This document shows positions 44,527 to 54,220 of a stretch of 64,000 nucleotides of DNA, one piece after another. The notes beneath the pieces are model-generated. The model was not told the DNA's origin, did not search any database, and worked only from the letters and a program-made list of their open reading frames with translations. A program made the translations under genes and the position numbers. Position 1 is the first letter of the stretch; every line of letters starts with the position of its first letter. The stretch is from Streptomyces sp. HUAS ZL42 (GTDB lineage Bacteria; Actinomycetota; Actinomycetes; Streptomycetales; Streptomycetaceae), in the NCBI RefSeq assembly GCF_040782645.1, contig NZ_CP160403.1:6173001-6237000 (forward strand), read 5' to 3'.

Positions 44527-44768
44527 TCATGCGGCCGACCCGGGTCCGCCTGTCCAATTCTTTGCGCCCCATGCCCGAGGGCTGGGACGACACGGCGTGA
44601 TCAACGGTTGTGGAACTCCCGCCACACCTCTTCTGAGCTGGAGAAATTCGCCTTACGATCACGTCTCGCCGCAAGCTGTGCTGCTCGTTGCCGAGATGTG
44701 ACGTACGCCTCCGAACGTTTCCGGCGCCACCGGCGTCGTAGGAGAAACGCGGCGAGGGGAGGGGTGCT

Positions 44769-45308
44769 GTGCTGCGCAGAAAGGCCCGTCGCGGCCAGGG
44801 GGAGGACGCGCACGCCGTCCACGGGGATCCCCTGGACGCGGCCCAGGAGCGACGGGTACGGGCGGTACTCGCCCTGGGTGGGGTGCCGCAGGCGGACCTG
44901 CTGGACGGGGTGCAGCAGGTCCGCCTGCGGCTGCTGGAACGGGCCGCGAGCGGCCGCGAGGCACCACGGGACGTGTCCGCGTGGGCGGCGGTCGTCGCCT
45001 CCAACCTCGCCATGGACTGGCACCGCGCCAAGCGCCGCCAGGACCGGATCGGCGAGCGTCTGGCCTCCCTGCGCCAGCCGGCGCACCCCTCCGGCGAGGA
45101 CACCAGCCTGCTGTCGCTCGCCGTGGCCCGGGGCCTCGACGAACTGCCCGACGCCCAGCGGCAGGTCCTCGTCCTGCGCTTCTACGCCGACCTGCCGGTG
45201 CGTTCCATCGCCGAGGAGCTCGGCGTCCCGGAGGGCACGGTCAAGAGCAGGCTGCACACGGCGGTACGGGCCCTGCGCGCCCGCCTGCACGAGGACGAGG
45301 TGGTGTGA
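44769..45308 (+). CDS. ECF-type RNA polymerase sigma factor, 179 aa
   Basis: Short sigma-70 family protein with region 2 (LLDGVQQVRLRLLERAA... WAAVVASNLAMDWHRAKRR, about 43-92) and region 4 helix-turn-helix (LDELPDAQRQVLVLRFYADLPVRSIAEELGVPEGTVKSRLHTAV, about 121-165), without regions 1 and 3. The GTG at 44769 follows GGGGAGG. The next gene encodes a single-pass membrane protein one base after the stop, the usual place for an anti-sigma factor. Confidence 0.9.
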   Translation: MLRRKARRGQGEDAHAVHGDPLDAAQERRVRAVLALGGVPQADLLDGVQQVRLRLLERAASGREAPRDVSAWAAVVASNLAMDWHRAKRRQDRIGERLASLRQPAHPSGEDTSLLSLAVARGLDELPDAQRQVLVLRFYADLPVRSIAEELGVPEGTVKSRLHTAVRALRARLHEDEVV

Positions 45309-45309
45309 C

Positions 45310-46011
45310 GTGACCGCCGAACACGACAACCGCGACGACCACGACGGCCTGGACCCCGGGATGGTGGCGCTGCTGCGCGAGCAGCTCGGCGTCATCGCCG
45401 ACGCACTGACGGAAGCGGACCGGGAAGGGCTCCAGGAGATCGCCGGGGCGCCGCACCCCGCTCCGGTACGGCAGGAGCGTCCCGTACGGCCGCCCCGGCG
45501 CCGCTGGTTCCCCCTCGCCGTGCAGGCCGCCGGCGTCGCCGTGGCCGGTTCCCTGGTCGTCGGCCTGGGCTGGCTGGTCTCCCAGGCGGGCAGCGGGGCG
45601 AACGACCTCGGTGCGTCCAGCGACGCGGAGAAGTCGCAGGCGGACTCGGACTCGAAGGCGGACGCGGGCGCCGGGAGCGTCTTCGGTGCCCCCACCTATC
45701 TCGCCTGCGCCCGACTCGTCGTCGAGGGCGACGTCACGGACGTGGAGCGCGTCCCCGGCACCGCACGGGACCGGGTGGTCCTGCGCGTGACCCGCTACTA
45801 CAAGCCCGACCAGGGCAAGGCCGAGGTCAGCTTTGTGGTGGAGCAGGACATGGACCCCCTGCTGAACCGGGGCGACCACGTGCTCGTCGGCTTCTCCGGG
45901 CAGTCAGCGACGCCCGACGCCTGGGTCGTCGGCGCCGGTGACATCGCCCGCGAAGAGGTCGCCGTCGCGCAGGGTCTCTCCGAGTCGCGCGCCCTGCAGT
46001 GCGCGGAATGA
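45310..46011 (+). CDS. Single-pass membrane protein, probable partner of the sigma factor, 233 aa
   Basis: A cytoplasmic part of about 70 residues, one membrane segment (about 74-95: AVQAAGVAVAGSLVVGLGWLV) and an extracytoplasmic beta-rich domain (about 130-233). The cytoplasmic part has no HxxxCxxC zinc motif, so it is not a zinc-binding anti-sigma factor; it may be a different class or a target of the sigma factor. Placed one base after the sigma gene stop. Confidence 0.75.
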   Translation: MTAEHDNRDDHDGLDPGMVALLREQLGVIADALTEADREGLQEIAGAPHPAPVRQERPVRPPRRRWFPLAVQAAGVAVAGSLVVGLGWLVSQAGSGANDLGASSDAEKSQADSDSKADAGAGSVFGAPTYLACARLVVEGDVTDVERVPGTARDRVVLRVTRYYKPDQGKAEVSFVVEQDMDPLLNRGDHVLVGFSGQSATPDAWVVGAGDIAREEVAVAQGLSESRALQCAE

Positions 46012-46015
46012 CAAA

Positions 46016-46046
46016 GGGCGGGCGCCCGGTACCCGGACGCCCGCCC
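46016..46046. terminator. Bidirectional hairpin terminator
   Basis: GGGCGGGCG-C-CCGG pairs with CCGG-A-CGCCCGCCC around TAC. It sits between the rightward membrane protein gene and the leftward protease gene. Confidence 0.8.
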
Positions 46047-46063
46047 CACAGCCGTGATCAGGA

Positions 46064-49000
46064 CTACGGCGTGACCTTCTCGATGGCCACGTTGCCGACG
46101 CCCGCGACCGTGCCGCGCGCGTTGACCAGCTGGACCTGACCGAAGAACGCACGTCCCTCGGGCGCGGCCGCGGCGGCCGTGACCGTGGCGGACACGTTCG
46201 CGGAGGCGCCCGTGGCGAGCTTCACCGGCGTCGACTCGTCGACGGTGACGGTGCCCAGGGACGCGGAGAAGAACACGTCCCGGTAGTCGTACTCGGTGGA
46301 GCCGGCCGGGACCGCGTAGCCCACGACTTCGATGGTGTAGGTACCGGCGGCGGGCGAGGCGACGGAGACCGCCTCCTCCGAGTCGCCGTCGGCGGACTGG
46401 CCGACCTGCGTGCCGTTGGCGTCGTAGACCGTCAGGTCGAGGTCGGCGGAGGCGTCGGAGACGTTGCCGATGACGACGTCGAGCGACTTGGCGCCCGCGG
46501 GCACCTCGACCGTGGTGGTCCGGGTCTCGCCCTCCTTGATCGTCGGGCGCTCCGTCTTGGACGAGCCGAGCGGGCCGCCCACCAGCTTGCCGTCGATCGC
46601 GGCGAAGCCGTTCGTCACCTTCCAGGAGGCGGCGGCCGGGGTGCCGACCTTGGCCTCGGGCACGGTCACGGTCTCCGGGTCGAAGGCCGCGCCGAGCACG
46701 GTGACGTCCAGCTTGTACGGGTTGTCGAGCAGCGGCGACGTACGGCGCGACTCGACCTCGATCTCCCAGACACCGGCCTGCGGGTCAGCGTACGAACGCA
46801 CGTCGGGCTTGCAGCCGTTGCCGTCGAGGTAGTTGTTGTAGCAGTACGGAGTGCCGGTGGTGTCGGACGGAACGCCGTACGGGTGGATCGCGATGAACCG
46901 GGTCTGGCTCTTGCCCTTCAGCCCGCCGATCGCGACCTCGAGGGACTTGGCGCCCTCGGGGACGGTCACGAAGTACGACTGCGAGCTGTTGCGCTGCACG
47001 CTGTTCGACGCGGAGAAGCTGTAGTTCAGCGGCGCCGAGACCACGACCGTGGTGAGGATCTGCTTGTCGACGCCCTCGGTCTTCGGGTCGTCGACCTCGA
47101 GGATCGCGCTCTTGAGGCCCGCGGACTTCGGAGCGGCCTGGACCTTGACGGTCACCGGCTGGTTGAGCGGCAGCTTCACCTCGTCCGAGCCGACGATCTT
47201 GAAGGTGCCACCGGCGTTGTTCTCGAAGTCCAGCTCGTGCCGGATCGCCTTGTCCGCGCCCGACGTACGGGTGATGGTGACGTCGTACGTCTTCTTCTGG
47301 CCGGCCTTCAGGCCGCCCTCGCGGTCGTACAGGCCGGTGCCGAAGCCCGGCGTCTTCAGCGCGAAGTCGATCGCGGTGTCGACCGGGGCCTTCACCGTGT
47401 AGTCGTGCGCGGTGGCGCCGTCCTTGATGGCGTCCCAGGCGTCCACGATGTTGATGAGGCCCGCGCCCTCCTCGTACGCCTGCACACCCTTGATGTGGTC
47501 GGCGGTCGAGGTCAGCGCCGTGCGCAGGGTCGCCGGGGTGAGGGCGATGCCCTTCTGCTTGGCGGCGGACAGCAGCAGCGCGGACGCGCCCGCGGCCTGC
47601 GGGGAGGCCATCGAGGTGCCCTGCAGCATCGAGTAGCCGGCCGGCAGCGAGTAGCCCGCCTCGGCGACCGGGGAGCCCGGCAGCCAGGTCTGGGTGGTGT
47701 TGATCGAGGCGCCCGGCGCGGACAGCGTCGGCGTGAAGCCGCCGTCCTCACGCGGACCGCGCGAGGAGAAGGGCAGCATCGCGTACTTCTTCTCCACGAC
47801 CGAACCGTAGTTGGAGGCCCAGGTCGCCTTGGAGATGGTCGCGCCGACCGAGATCACCTTGTCGGCGAGGCCGGGGTCGCCGATGGTGTTGGCGCCGGGG
47901 CCGGAGTTGCCGGCCGAGATGACCAGCTGGACGCCGTAGGTGTCGATGAGGCGCGTGTACAGCTCGGCGCGCGCGTTGTTGCCGTCGTTCAGCGCGGGCA
48001 GGCCGCCGATCGACATGTTGACGATGTCGACGCCGCGGTTGACGACGAGGTCGATCATGCCCTCGGTGAGCGCGACGTTGGTGCAGCCGCCGGTCCAGGT
48101 GCAGGCACGGGACGAGACGATCTTCGCGCCCGGGGCCGCGCCGTTCATCCTGCCGCCGAACAGGCCGTTGGCGGCGGTGATGCCGGCGACGTGCGTGCCG
48201 TGCTCGGACTCGATGACGCCGATGTTGACGAAGTCGGCCTTCTTGCCGACCCAGTCGCCGCCGAACGGGTCCATCGGCACGTCCTTGCGGATCTGCACGA
48301 CGAACGGCTGGCGCTCGACCACGTCGGTGGACGGGTTGTCGGTGCCGAAGTAACCGACCTGGAAACCGTCCTTGTACGGCTTCAGAACCTCGTCGTCGCC
48401 GAAGTCGAAGTTGTTGTTCAGGTCGACGCGGACGGTCCCCGCCGCCGCGTCGTACAGCACGCCCCACGAGTCGGTGGTGTCGCCGTCGCGGTTCGCGTCG
48501 CCCTTGGCGTCGCCGCCGGTGGTGGCGGACTCGCGGAACAGGCTGATCTGGTACGACCCGGCGGGCGCCGTCCAGCTCTTGCCGCCGTAGGTGAAGGCGG
48601 GGCCGGAGACGGCGGTCACCATCGGGCGCCAGGTGGCGTCGCTGTCGAGGATCGGGTCGGTCGCGGTCACCCAGTCGACGATCTTGCGCTCGCCGGTGGT
48701 GGTCTTCTGCAGCGCCGGGTGGCCGAGGTCCACGCCCGAGTCGAGGATGCCGATGGTGATGCCGCGGCCGTCCGCCTTCTTGTGGTCCTTGACGAAGTTG
48801 ACGGCGCCCGTCTCGAAGGACGGGTTGTACGGGTTCTCGGCGGGGGTGTACTTGCCGGGTGCCGGGTAGGTCGCCGTGGACGTGCTCGCGGCCCCCTTCG
48901 CGGTGTCCGCGGCCGGCGTCGGGTCGTCGAGCTGGATCTCCTGCCGCAGGTCGATCGCGTGCACGGAGGACAGCTTCGCGGCGGCGGCGATGGCCGCGTC

Positions 49001-49369
49001 CGCCTTGCCGGTCGGGACGGTGGCGCGGACGTAGCCGAGCTTGTCGTAGGTCTGGCCCACGGAGCCGCCCTTGACCGCGTCGAGCTTCTCGGCGACCTGC
49101 TCGGTCTGGCCCGCCGCGGTCGCGACCATCAGCGTGACGGTCTTGTCGCCGGCGGCCTTGGCCTCGGCGAGCAGGTCGGCGTCGTCGGCGCCGAGCTTGT
49201 CGTGAGCGGCCTTGACGGCCGGGTCGGCGGCGGCCGGGCTCTGGTCCGCGGAGAAGGCCATGGGTATCGGCCCTGCCGCGGACAGCGCGGCGACCAGGCC
49301 CGCGGCCACGGCTGTGCGGGCCACGCGTCTGGCGCCCGGTATCGGTTCGCGCTGGGGGGTGGAGGTCAT
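46064..49369 (-). CDS. Secreted subtilisin-like serine protease (S8), 1101 aa
   Basis: The N-terminal signal peptide (about 14-42, RRVARTAVAAGLVAALSAAG) is followed by an inhibitor-like propeptide (to about 145) and a peptidase S8 domain with catalytic Asp210 (GILDSGVDLGHPAL), His390 (EHGTHVAGITAA) and Ser586 (LQGTSMASPQAAG). Asn in VISAGNSGPG forms the oxyanion hole. The C-terminal about 450 residues are beta-rich domains, probably for substrate or surface binding. There is no LPXTG motif, so it should be released. ATG 49369 is preferred to 49375 because AAGGGA then sits at normal distance. Confidence 0.9.
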   Translation of the reverse strand: MTSTPQREPIPGARRVARTAVAAGLVAALSAAGPIPMAFSADQSPAAADPAVKAAHDKLGADDADLLAEAKAAGDKTVTLMVATAAGQTEQVAEKLDAVKGGSVGQTYDKLGYVRATVPTGKADAAIAAAAKLSSVHAIDLRQEIQLDDPTPAADTAKGAASTSTATYPAPGKYTPAENPYNPSFETGAVNFVKDHKKADGRGITIGILDSGVDLGHPALQKTTTGERKIVDWVTATDPILDSDATWRPMVTAVSGPAFTYGGKSWTAPAGSYQISLFRESATTGGDAKGDANRDGDTTDSWGVLYDAAAGTVRVDLNNNFDFGDDEVLKPYKDGFQVGYFGTDNPSTDVVERQPFVVQIRKDVPMDPFGGDWVGKKADFVNIGVIESEHGTHVAGITAANGLFGGRMNGAAPGAKIVSSRACTWTGGCTNVALTEGMIDLVVNRGVDIVNMSIGGLPALNDGNNARAELYTRLIDTYGVQLVISAGNSGPGANTIGDPGLADKVISVGATISKATWASNYGSVVEKKYAMLPFSSRGPREDGGFTPTLSAPGASINTTQTWLPGSPVAEAGYSLPAGYSMLQGTSMASPQAAGASALLLSAAKQKGIALTPATLRTALTSTADHIKGVQAYEEGAGLINIVDAWDAIKDGATAHDYTVKAPVDTAIDFALKTPGFGTGLYDREGGLKAGQKKTYDVTITRTSGADKAIRHELDFENNAGGTFKIVGSDEVKLPLNQPVTVKVQAAPKSAGLKSAILEVDDPKTEGVDKQILTTVVVSAPLNYSFSASNSVQRNSSQSYFVTVPEGAKSLEVAIGGLKGKSQTRFIAIHPYGVPSDTTGTPYCYNNYLDGNGCKPDVRSYADPQAGVWEIEVESRRTSPLLDNPYKLDVTVLGAAFDPETVTVPEAKVGTPAAASWKVTNGFAAIDGKLVGGPLGSSKTERPTIKEGETRTTTVEVPAGAKSLDVVIGNVSDASADLDLTVYDANGTQVGQSADGDSEEAVSVASPAAGTYTIEVVGYAVPAGSTEYDYRDVFFSASLGTVTVDESTPVKLATGASANVSATVTAAAAAPEGRAFFGQVQLVNARGTVAGVGNVAIEKVTP

Positions 49370-49629
49370 CGGCATCCCTTGTACGTAAAGGAACGTGCGT
49401 CGAGCGACCGGGCCCGATGGGCCCCGGTCTCGGTCGTCCGGAATACGACCCCGGACGATCGCACAGCTTTACCCAAGGGACAGTTGTTTGGGGAGGGTTG
49501 ACCGAAACGATATGGATGTATGGGGAAAACCCGCGATGCGCTTTGGGGTGATGAGTCCTGAATGGCGACAAGTCGCCCGGCGTCCCGGGCTTCCGGAAAT
49601 ACTCGCCTGCCGATCCGGACCCGGCGGGT

Positions 49630-49635
49630 TAACGT
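49630..49635 (+). promoter_or_regulatory. Candidate -10 element for leaderless NUDIX gene
   Basis: TAACGT ends six bases before the GTG start, and no ribosome-binding site is present, so transcription probably starts at or near the start codon. Confidence 0.45.
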
Positions 49636-49641
49636 CCGTAC

Positions 49642-50103
49642 GTGCGAAAGAACTTGAGGGTGGCGGCCTACGCCGTGTGCGTCCGTGACGGCCAGGTCCT
49701 GCTCGCCCGCTCGCCCGCACCCGACGGCGCCCCCGAGTGGGTCGTGCCCGGCGGAGGCATGGAGCACGGCGAGGACCCGTACGACACCGTCGTGCGCGAG
49801 GTGGAGGAGGAGACCGGCTACCGCATCGAGGTGACCGGCCTCCTCGGCGTCCACTCGAACCACTTCACCGTCCCGCGCCGTGGCCTGCGCCGCGCGACCG
49901 ACCACCACGGCGTACGGCTGGTCTACGAGGGCCTGGTCGTCGGCGGCGAACTGCGCTACGAGGTGGGCGGCTCCACGGACCTGGCGGCCTGGCAGGATCT
50001 GGACACGGTGCCGTCGCTGAGGCGGGTCGGGCTGGTCGACACGGCGCTGCGGCTGTGGCGCGAGCGCCCGACGGCGGGACGGCTCGCGCTCCCCGAGGGA
50101 TAG
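49642..50103 (+). CDS. NUDIX hydrolase, 153 aa
   Basis: The Nudix box is complete: G38-x5-E44-x7-R52-E53-V-x-E56-E57-x-G59-Y (GGGMEHGED then REVEEETGY). Such enzymes hydrolyse nucleoside diphosphate derivatives, often as house-cleaning enzymes; the substrate cannot be predicted. Placed 231 bp before the metallophosphoesterase gene, so not clearly co-transcribed. Confidence 0.9.
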   Translation: MRKNLRVAAYAVCVRDGQVLLARSPAPDGAPEWVVPGGGMEHGEDPYDTVVREVEEETGYRIEVTGLLGVHSNHFTVPRRGLRRATDHHGVRLVYEGLVVGGELRYEVGGSTDLAAWQDLDTVPSLRRVGLVDTALRLWRERPTAGRLALPEG

Positions 50104-50224
50104 GTTCACTACCCCGCGAGATGAACGCGCAGTGACCGCCTCCCGGCCGTGCGCGGAGCGGCCGTGAACGCCTGGTGTTTGCCGAGATCCACGTACGGAG
50201 ATCGGTGTTGCGCGTTGCCGCCTC

Positions 50225-50246
50225 GTTCACGCACAGGTCATTCCCG
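50225..50246 (+). promoter_or_regulatory. Candidate PHO box (two direct repeat units)
   Basis: GTTCACGCACA (50225-50235) and GGTCATTCCCG (50236-50246) are adjacent 11-base units resembling the Streptomyces PhoP direct repeat (GTTCACC-like). They lie about 90 bp upstream of the phosphoesterase ATG. Confidence 0.5.
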
Positions 50247-50334
50247 GTGCCAAGCATCCAGAGCGAGCGGGCCGTTCGCGACAGCGACCGCCCGCGACCA
50301 CTGCCGACGCGTTCGCACTCGGGGAGATCGCGCC

Positions 50335-52098
50335 ATGTCGCGCATACGCTCTGTCGCCGGCTCCGTGCCGGTGGTCAACCGCCGTACCGTCCTCGCCGCC
50401 ACCGCCGCCGTGTCCGTCTCCGCGGGCGTCGGCTACGCCCTGCGGCCCACCGACAGCCAGGCAGCCCCCGCTCCCGCCCCGGCCCATGCCCACGAGGCGC
50501 AGGTGGCGCAGTCCCGGAAGGCCCCCGCGGCCCCCCTGGCCCCGTACACCAAGGGCACCACCCTCGCCACGGTCGCCGCCCCGCGCTCCGGATCCGGTTA
50601 CCGCCGGCTCGGCAGCGGCCCCGGCTGGCAGCGCGTCGTCCGCCGCGAACTGGCCGCACCCAGGGCGGGCCGCGCCGGACGCCGTACGACACTCGCCGCG
50701 TTCGTCCAGCTCACCGATCTGCACCTCATCGACAGCCAGCACCCGCTGCGGCTGGAGTACTTCTGCGCCGGCGACCCGCGCGCCTGGCGCCCGCACGAGG
50801 CGCTCACCGTGCAGGGCGCGGTCTCGCTCGTCGAGCGGATCAACGCGCTGCGGGGCGCCCCCGTCACCGGCTCGCCGCTGCACTTCGCCGTGACCACCGG
50901 CGACAACACCGACAACAACGCGCGCACCGAACTGGAGTGGTACCTGAAGGTGATGAGCGGCGGCCGCATCACCCCCAACTCCGGTGATCCGCTGCACTAC
51001 GAGGGCGTGCAGAACAGCGGCCTGAAGCTGTACTGGCAGCCCGACCACGCGGTACGCGACGCCTACAAGCAGCAGGGCTTCCCGCACGTGGACGGCTTCC
51101 TCGCGGCCGCGATCCGCGAACTGCGCAGCCCCGGCCTCAACCTGCCCTGGTACTCCACGGTCGGCAACCACGACTCCCTGCCGCTGGGCTGCTACGCCCA
51201 CGGCGACCCCTACCTCACCGAGTACGCGACCGGCGGCAGGAAGCTGATGAACGCCGGCGCGGCCGAGACCGTGAAGCTCCGGCAGAGCATCAGCTACGCC
51301 AAGGACCCCGAGGGAACCGGCTTCCGCGACTTCCTCAAGGCCCACGCCCGGGACATGCGCTCGGTCACCCCGGACGAGCGCCGCGCCCCGTACGCCCCCG
51401 CCGACTGGCTCAGGGCCCATCTGGACCCCGCGTACCGCGGCCCGGGCCCGGTGGGACACGGCTACTCGACGGCCAATCTCGACGCGGGTACCCAGTACTA
51501 CACCTTCCAGGTCGCCGACGACGTCATCGGCATCAGCCTCGACACCACCGACCCGGGCGGCCACTACAACGGCTCCATCGGCACGGCCCAGCTGAAGTGG
51601 CTGGACAGGACGCTGCGCGACAACAAGGACGCGTACGCCGTCGTCTTCAGCCACCACACCAGTACGACGATGCAGAACACCCGCCCCGACCCGTCCCGCC
51701 CGAGCGAGCACCGTCACGACGGCGCCGAACTGACCGCCCTCCTCGCGAGCCACCGCAACGTTCTGGCCTGGGTCAACGGCCACATCCACCAGAACCGCAT
51801 CACCCCGCACGCGGCCCCCGACGGCCGGTCCTTCTGGGAGATCTCCACCGCCTCCCACGTCGACTTCCCCCAGCTCGCCCGCGTCGTCGAGCTGGTCGAC
51901 AACAAGGACGGCACGCTCTCCGTCTTCACCACCCTCATCGAGTCCGCGGCCCCGCACCGCACGGACCACACCGACCTCTCCCAGACCGGCCTGGCCGCCC
52001 TGTACCGCGAGCTGTCCTACAACGCCCGCTCCGGCGACACGCTGCTGATGGGCGGGGCGGACGACCGCAACACGGAGCTTGTGCTGAAGAAGGGCTGA
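50335..52098 (+). CDS. Tat-exported metallophosphoesterase, 587 aa
   Basis: The N-terminus VVNRRTVLAATAAVSVSAG is a twin-arginine signal. Calcineurin-type metal motifs follow in order: LTDLHLIDSQ (DxH), TTGDNTDNN (GDxxDN), STVGNHDS (GNHD), VFSHH and NGHIHQN, so a dinuclear metal site is intact. The layout agrees with the actinobacterial family TIGR03767. ATG 50335 follows GGGGAG. It would act outside the membrane on phosphate esters; a candidate PHO box upstream fits phosphate control. Confidence 0.88.
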   Translation: MSRIRSVAGSVPVVNRRTVLAATAAVSVSAGVGYALRPTDSQAAPAPAPAHAHEAQVAQSRKAPAAPLAPYTKGTTLATVAAPRSGSGYRRLGSGPGWQRVVRRELAAPRAGRAGRRTTLAAFVQLTDLHLIDSQHPLRLEYFCAGDPRAWRPHEALTVQGAVSLVERINALRGAPVTGSPLHFAVTTGDNTDNNARTELEWYLKVMSGGRITPNSGDPLHYEGVQNSGLKLYWQPDHAVRDAYKQQGFPHVDGFLAAAIRELRSPGLNLPWYSTVGNHDSLPLGCYAHGDPYLTEYATGGRKLMNAGAAETVKLRQSISYAKDPEGTGFRDFLKAHARDMRSVTPDERRAPYAPADWLRAHLDPAYRGPGPVGHGYSTANLDAGTQYYTFQVADDVIGISLDTTDPGGHYNGSIGTAQLKWLDRTLRDNKDAYAVVFSHHTSTTMQNTRPDPSRPSEHRHDGAELTALLASHRNVLAWVNGHIHQNRITPHAAPDGRSFWEISTASHVDFPQLARVVELVDNKDGTLSVFTTLIESAAPHRTDHTDLSQTGLAALYRELSYNARSGDTLLMGGADDRNTELVLKKG

Positions 52099-52250
52099 AA
52101 CGCAGCGACGCGGTGATCGAGGGTGAGTTCTGCGGCGAGTTGCAGTCACGAAGCATCGTGTTCATTCGTACGTAACGTCCGTACCGCCTCATATCGGCTA
52201 ACCCGCACTTCACGGGGATGGCTTGATATGTGTGCTAGGCGGGTGATCGT

Positions 52251-53468
52251 GTGCGCTCTGGACACGGACTGCGTGTGCTGTCGGTCTACGACGGCTTCTT
52301 CTCCGGCGGGGCACGGATCGTGCACACCGACGTCCTGCTGGGCCTCCGGGAGGGCGGGCAGCACCACCGGGTGCTGAGCGTCCACCAAGAGGTGCACCGC
52401 GAGACGACACGTCAGCGGATGGAGGACGACGCCTGCTACGGCGCGCTGACGGAGGCCGGCGTGACGGTCTCGTCGCTCGGCCGTACGTACGGCCCGGGCA
52501 GTGATCCGGCCACATTCAGCGGGCCGGAGCTGGCCGAGACGGCACGGTCCATGGCCGAGGCGGACGTCGTCCTCTCCCTCAAGGAGCAGCCCCTCGGCCT
52601 CCTCAACCAGGCGGGTCTGCCGCGCCGCCCGGTCGTGGTCTGCCTGCACCGCTCGGACCCGGAGAACCAGGGCCCGGCCCTCGACGACCTGAAGGCCGCC
52701 ATCGCCGACGGCACGGTGGCGGCCTGCGTCTGCTGCGCCGAGTCGACGCGGGCGGCGTACGAAAGGGCCGGCATCCCGGCCGGGCTGCTGCACGTGATCC
52801 CCAACGGGGTGGACCTCCTCCGCTTCCGCCCCGACCCGGCTCGCCGGCTGGCCTTCCGGACGGTCCTCGGCATCCCGGACACGGCACCGGTGGTCGTCTT
52901 CGCCGCCCGCTACGACGGCATGAAGAACGTGCCGCTGTTCCTGAGGGCGGCCCGGGAGTGGCTCCGGCACGAGCCGGAGGGGCATGTGCTGATGTGCGGG
53001 GCGGGCATGACCGGGGCGGAGGCGAATCCGGCGCTCGACGCGGACATCGAGGTCGCGTTCGGGACGGAGCGGAGTCTCACGGCCGGCCGGCTGCACCGGC
53101 TCGGCGTACGGCGGGACATGGAGACGGTGTACGCCGGCTCCGACGTCGTCGCCCTGACCTCGTCCTGGGGCGAGGCGGCCCCGCTCTGCCTCATCGAGGG
53201 CATGATGTGCGGCGCGGTGCCCGTGGCCACGGACGTGGGCGACACCGCGGCGATCGTGGCGGGGCACGGCATCCTGACCGCGCAGGACCCGGCGACGATC
53301 GCCCGGGCCTGGACGGACGCGGTCGCGTCCCGCGCGGACTTCGCCCCCGCCCTCACCGCGAGCCGTGAACGCTTCAGCCGCACACGCATGATCGCGTCGT
53401 ACGCGGCCCTGATCGACCGCGTGCACACCGGCTCGGCCACCAGGCCGACGCTGCCGGAGCCGCTCTGA
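52251..53468 (+). CDS. Glycosyltransferase family 4 protein, 405 aa
   Basis: GT-B fold: N-terminal domain with SGGARIVHTDVLLGL, linker VIPNGVDLLRFRPD, and C-terminal nucleotide-sugar domain with the EX7E-like motif EAAPLCLIEGMMCGAVPVATDVG. It transfers a sugar from an activated donor to an unknown acceptor. No biosynthetic cluster surrounds it, so the product is unknown. The GTG start has only a weak ribosome-binding site. Confidence 0.87.
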   Translation: MRSGHGLRVLSVYDGFFSGGARIVHTDVLLGLREGGQHHRVLSVHQEVHRETTRQRMEDDACYGALTEAGVTVSSLGRTYGPGSDPATFSGPELAETARSMAEADVVLSLKEQPLGLLNQAGLPRRPVVVCLHRSDPENQGPALDDLKAAIADGTVAACVCCAESTRAAYERAGIPAGLLHVIPNGVDLLRFRPDPARRLAFRTVLGIPDTAPVVVFAARYDGMKNVPLFLRAAREWLRHEPEGHVLMCGAGMTGAEANPALDADIEVAFGTERSLTAGRLHRLGVRRDMETVYAGSDVVALTSSWGEAAPLCLIEGMMCGAVPVATDVGDTAAIVAGHGILTAQDPATIARAWTDAVASRADFAPALTASRERFSRTRMIASYAALIDRVHTGSATRPTLPEPL

Positions 53469-53519
53469 CGGGCGGGGGAACCGGATCCGCCCGGGACGCT
53501 GTCAGTGGGATCGGCTTGG

Positions 53520-54209
53520 ATGGCGGTCATGTCCGTCCATGAACTGATCCGCCGACTGCCTGCGATCCCGGTCGTCCGGGACCGCTGCCGCGCCATGGCC
53601 ATGCTGGATGCCGTGATGAGCCCCGAATGGGAATCCCGGTACTACTCGTTCGCCTCCCGCTGGTCGCCAACCGAGGAAGTGGCGTCCATGCGCGATGGGT
53701 CCGGCAACGAGTACTCGATCGTCTTCTCGCCGGCGGGGGCCTACGCCCGCGGCTTCGACCACGAGTCGCCGATGAGTCCGTACCGGGAGACACCGCCGAC
53801 ACCGTGGCCGGGACTGTTCGACGGGCTCCCCGAGGCGTTCCGTCCGCATGTCGCGGAGCCCGCCTTCACCGACGAGACCGAGACGCCGGTGGTGACAGTG
53901 TGCTTCTGGCGAGAGGTGAGCGACGTCGAGTGGAGAGCGGGAAACCCCGGTCCCCTTCCGCATGGAGCGGACGGCGACGGCAGCACCGAGTGGCTCTTCG
54001 ACGTCCTTCTCGACGGCCGTCCGGAGGCGTACCAGCAGTTCGCGGAGGACTACTACGAGACCGGGGTGGACCTCGAGGCCGTACGTCACGTGTACGCGCT
54101 GCGCCCCCTCACGCAGAGCGTCGTGTCGGCGCTCAATCCGGAGGTCGACCTACCCGGCCTCGAGGAGGACATTGCGCAGATCGGGTATCCACGCGGCGCG
54201 CACGCCTGA
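53520..54209 (+). CDS. Conserved hypothetical protein, 229 aa
   Basis: Not recognised. Soluble, acidic (many Glu/Asp), rich in Trp, Tyr and Pro, with no signal peptide or membrane segment. Codon use is normal for the genome and the frame has no stops, so it is probably real. The start is unclear: ATG 53520 (MAVMSVHEL) or ATG 53529. It converges on the small gene at 54221 with an 11-bp gap. Confidence 0.65.
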   Translation: MAVMSVHELIRRLPAIPVVRDRCRAMAMLDAVMSPEWESRYYSFASRWSPTEEVASMRDGSGNEYSIVFSPAGAYARGFDHESPMSPYRETPPTPWPGLFDGLPEAFRPHVAEPAFTDETETPVVTVCFWREVSDVEWRAGNPGPLPHGADGDGSTEWLFDVLLDGRPEAYQQFAEDYYETGVDLEAVRHVYALRPLTQSVVSALNPEVDLPGLEEDIAQIGYPRGAHA

Positions 54210-54220
54210 GTCGTTCGGCG

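Noticed and set aside
46883..49501. 872-aa open frame on the plus strand
   Set aside because: Antisense shadow of the subtilisin gene, whose catalytic triad is intact on the other strand.
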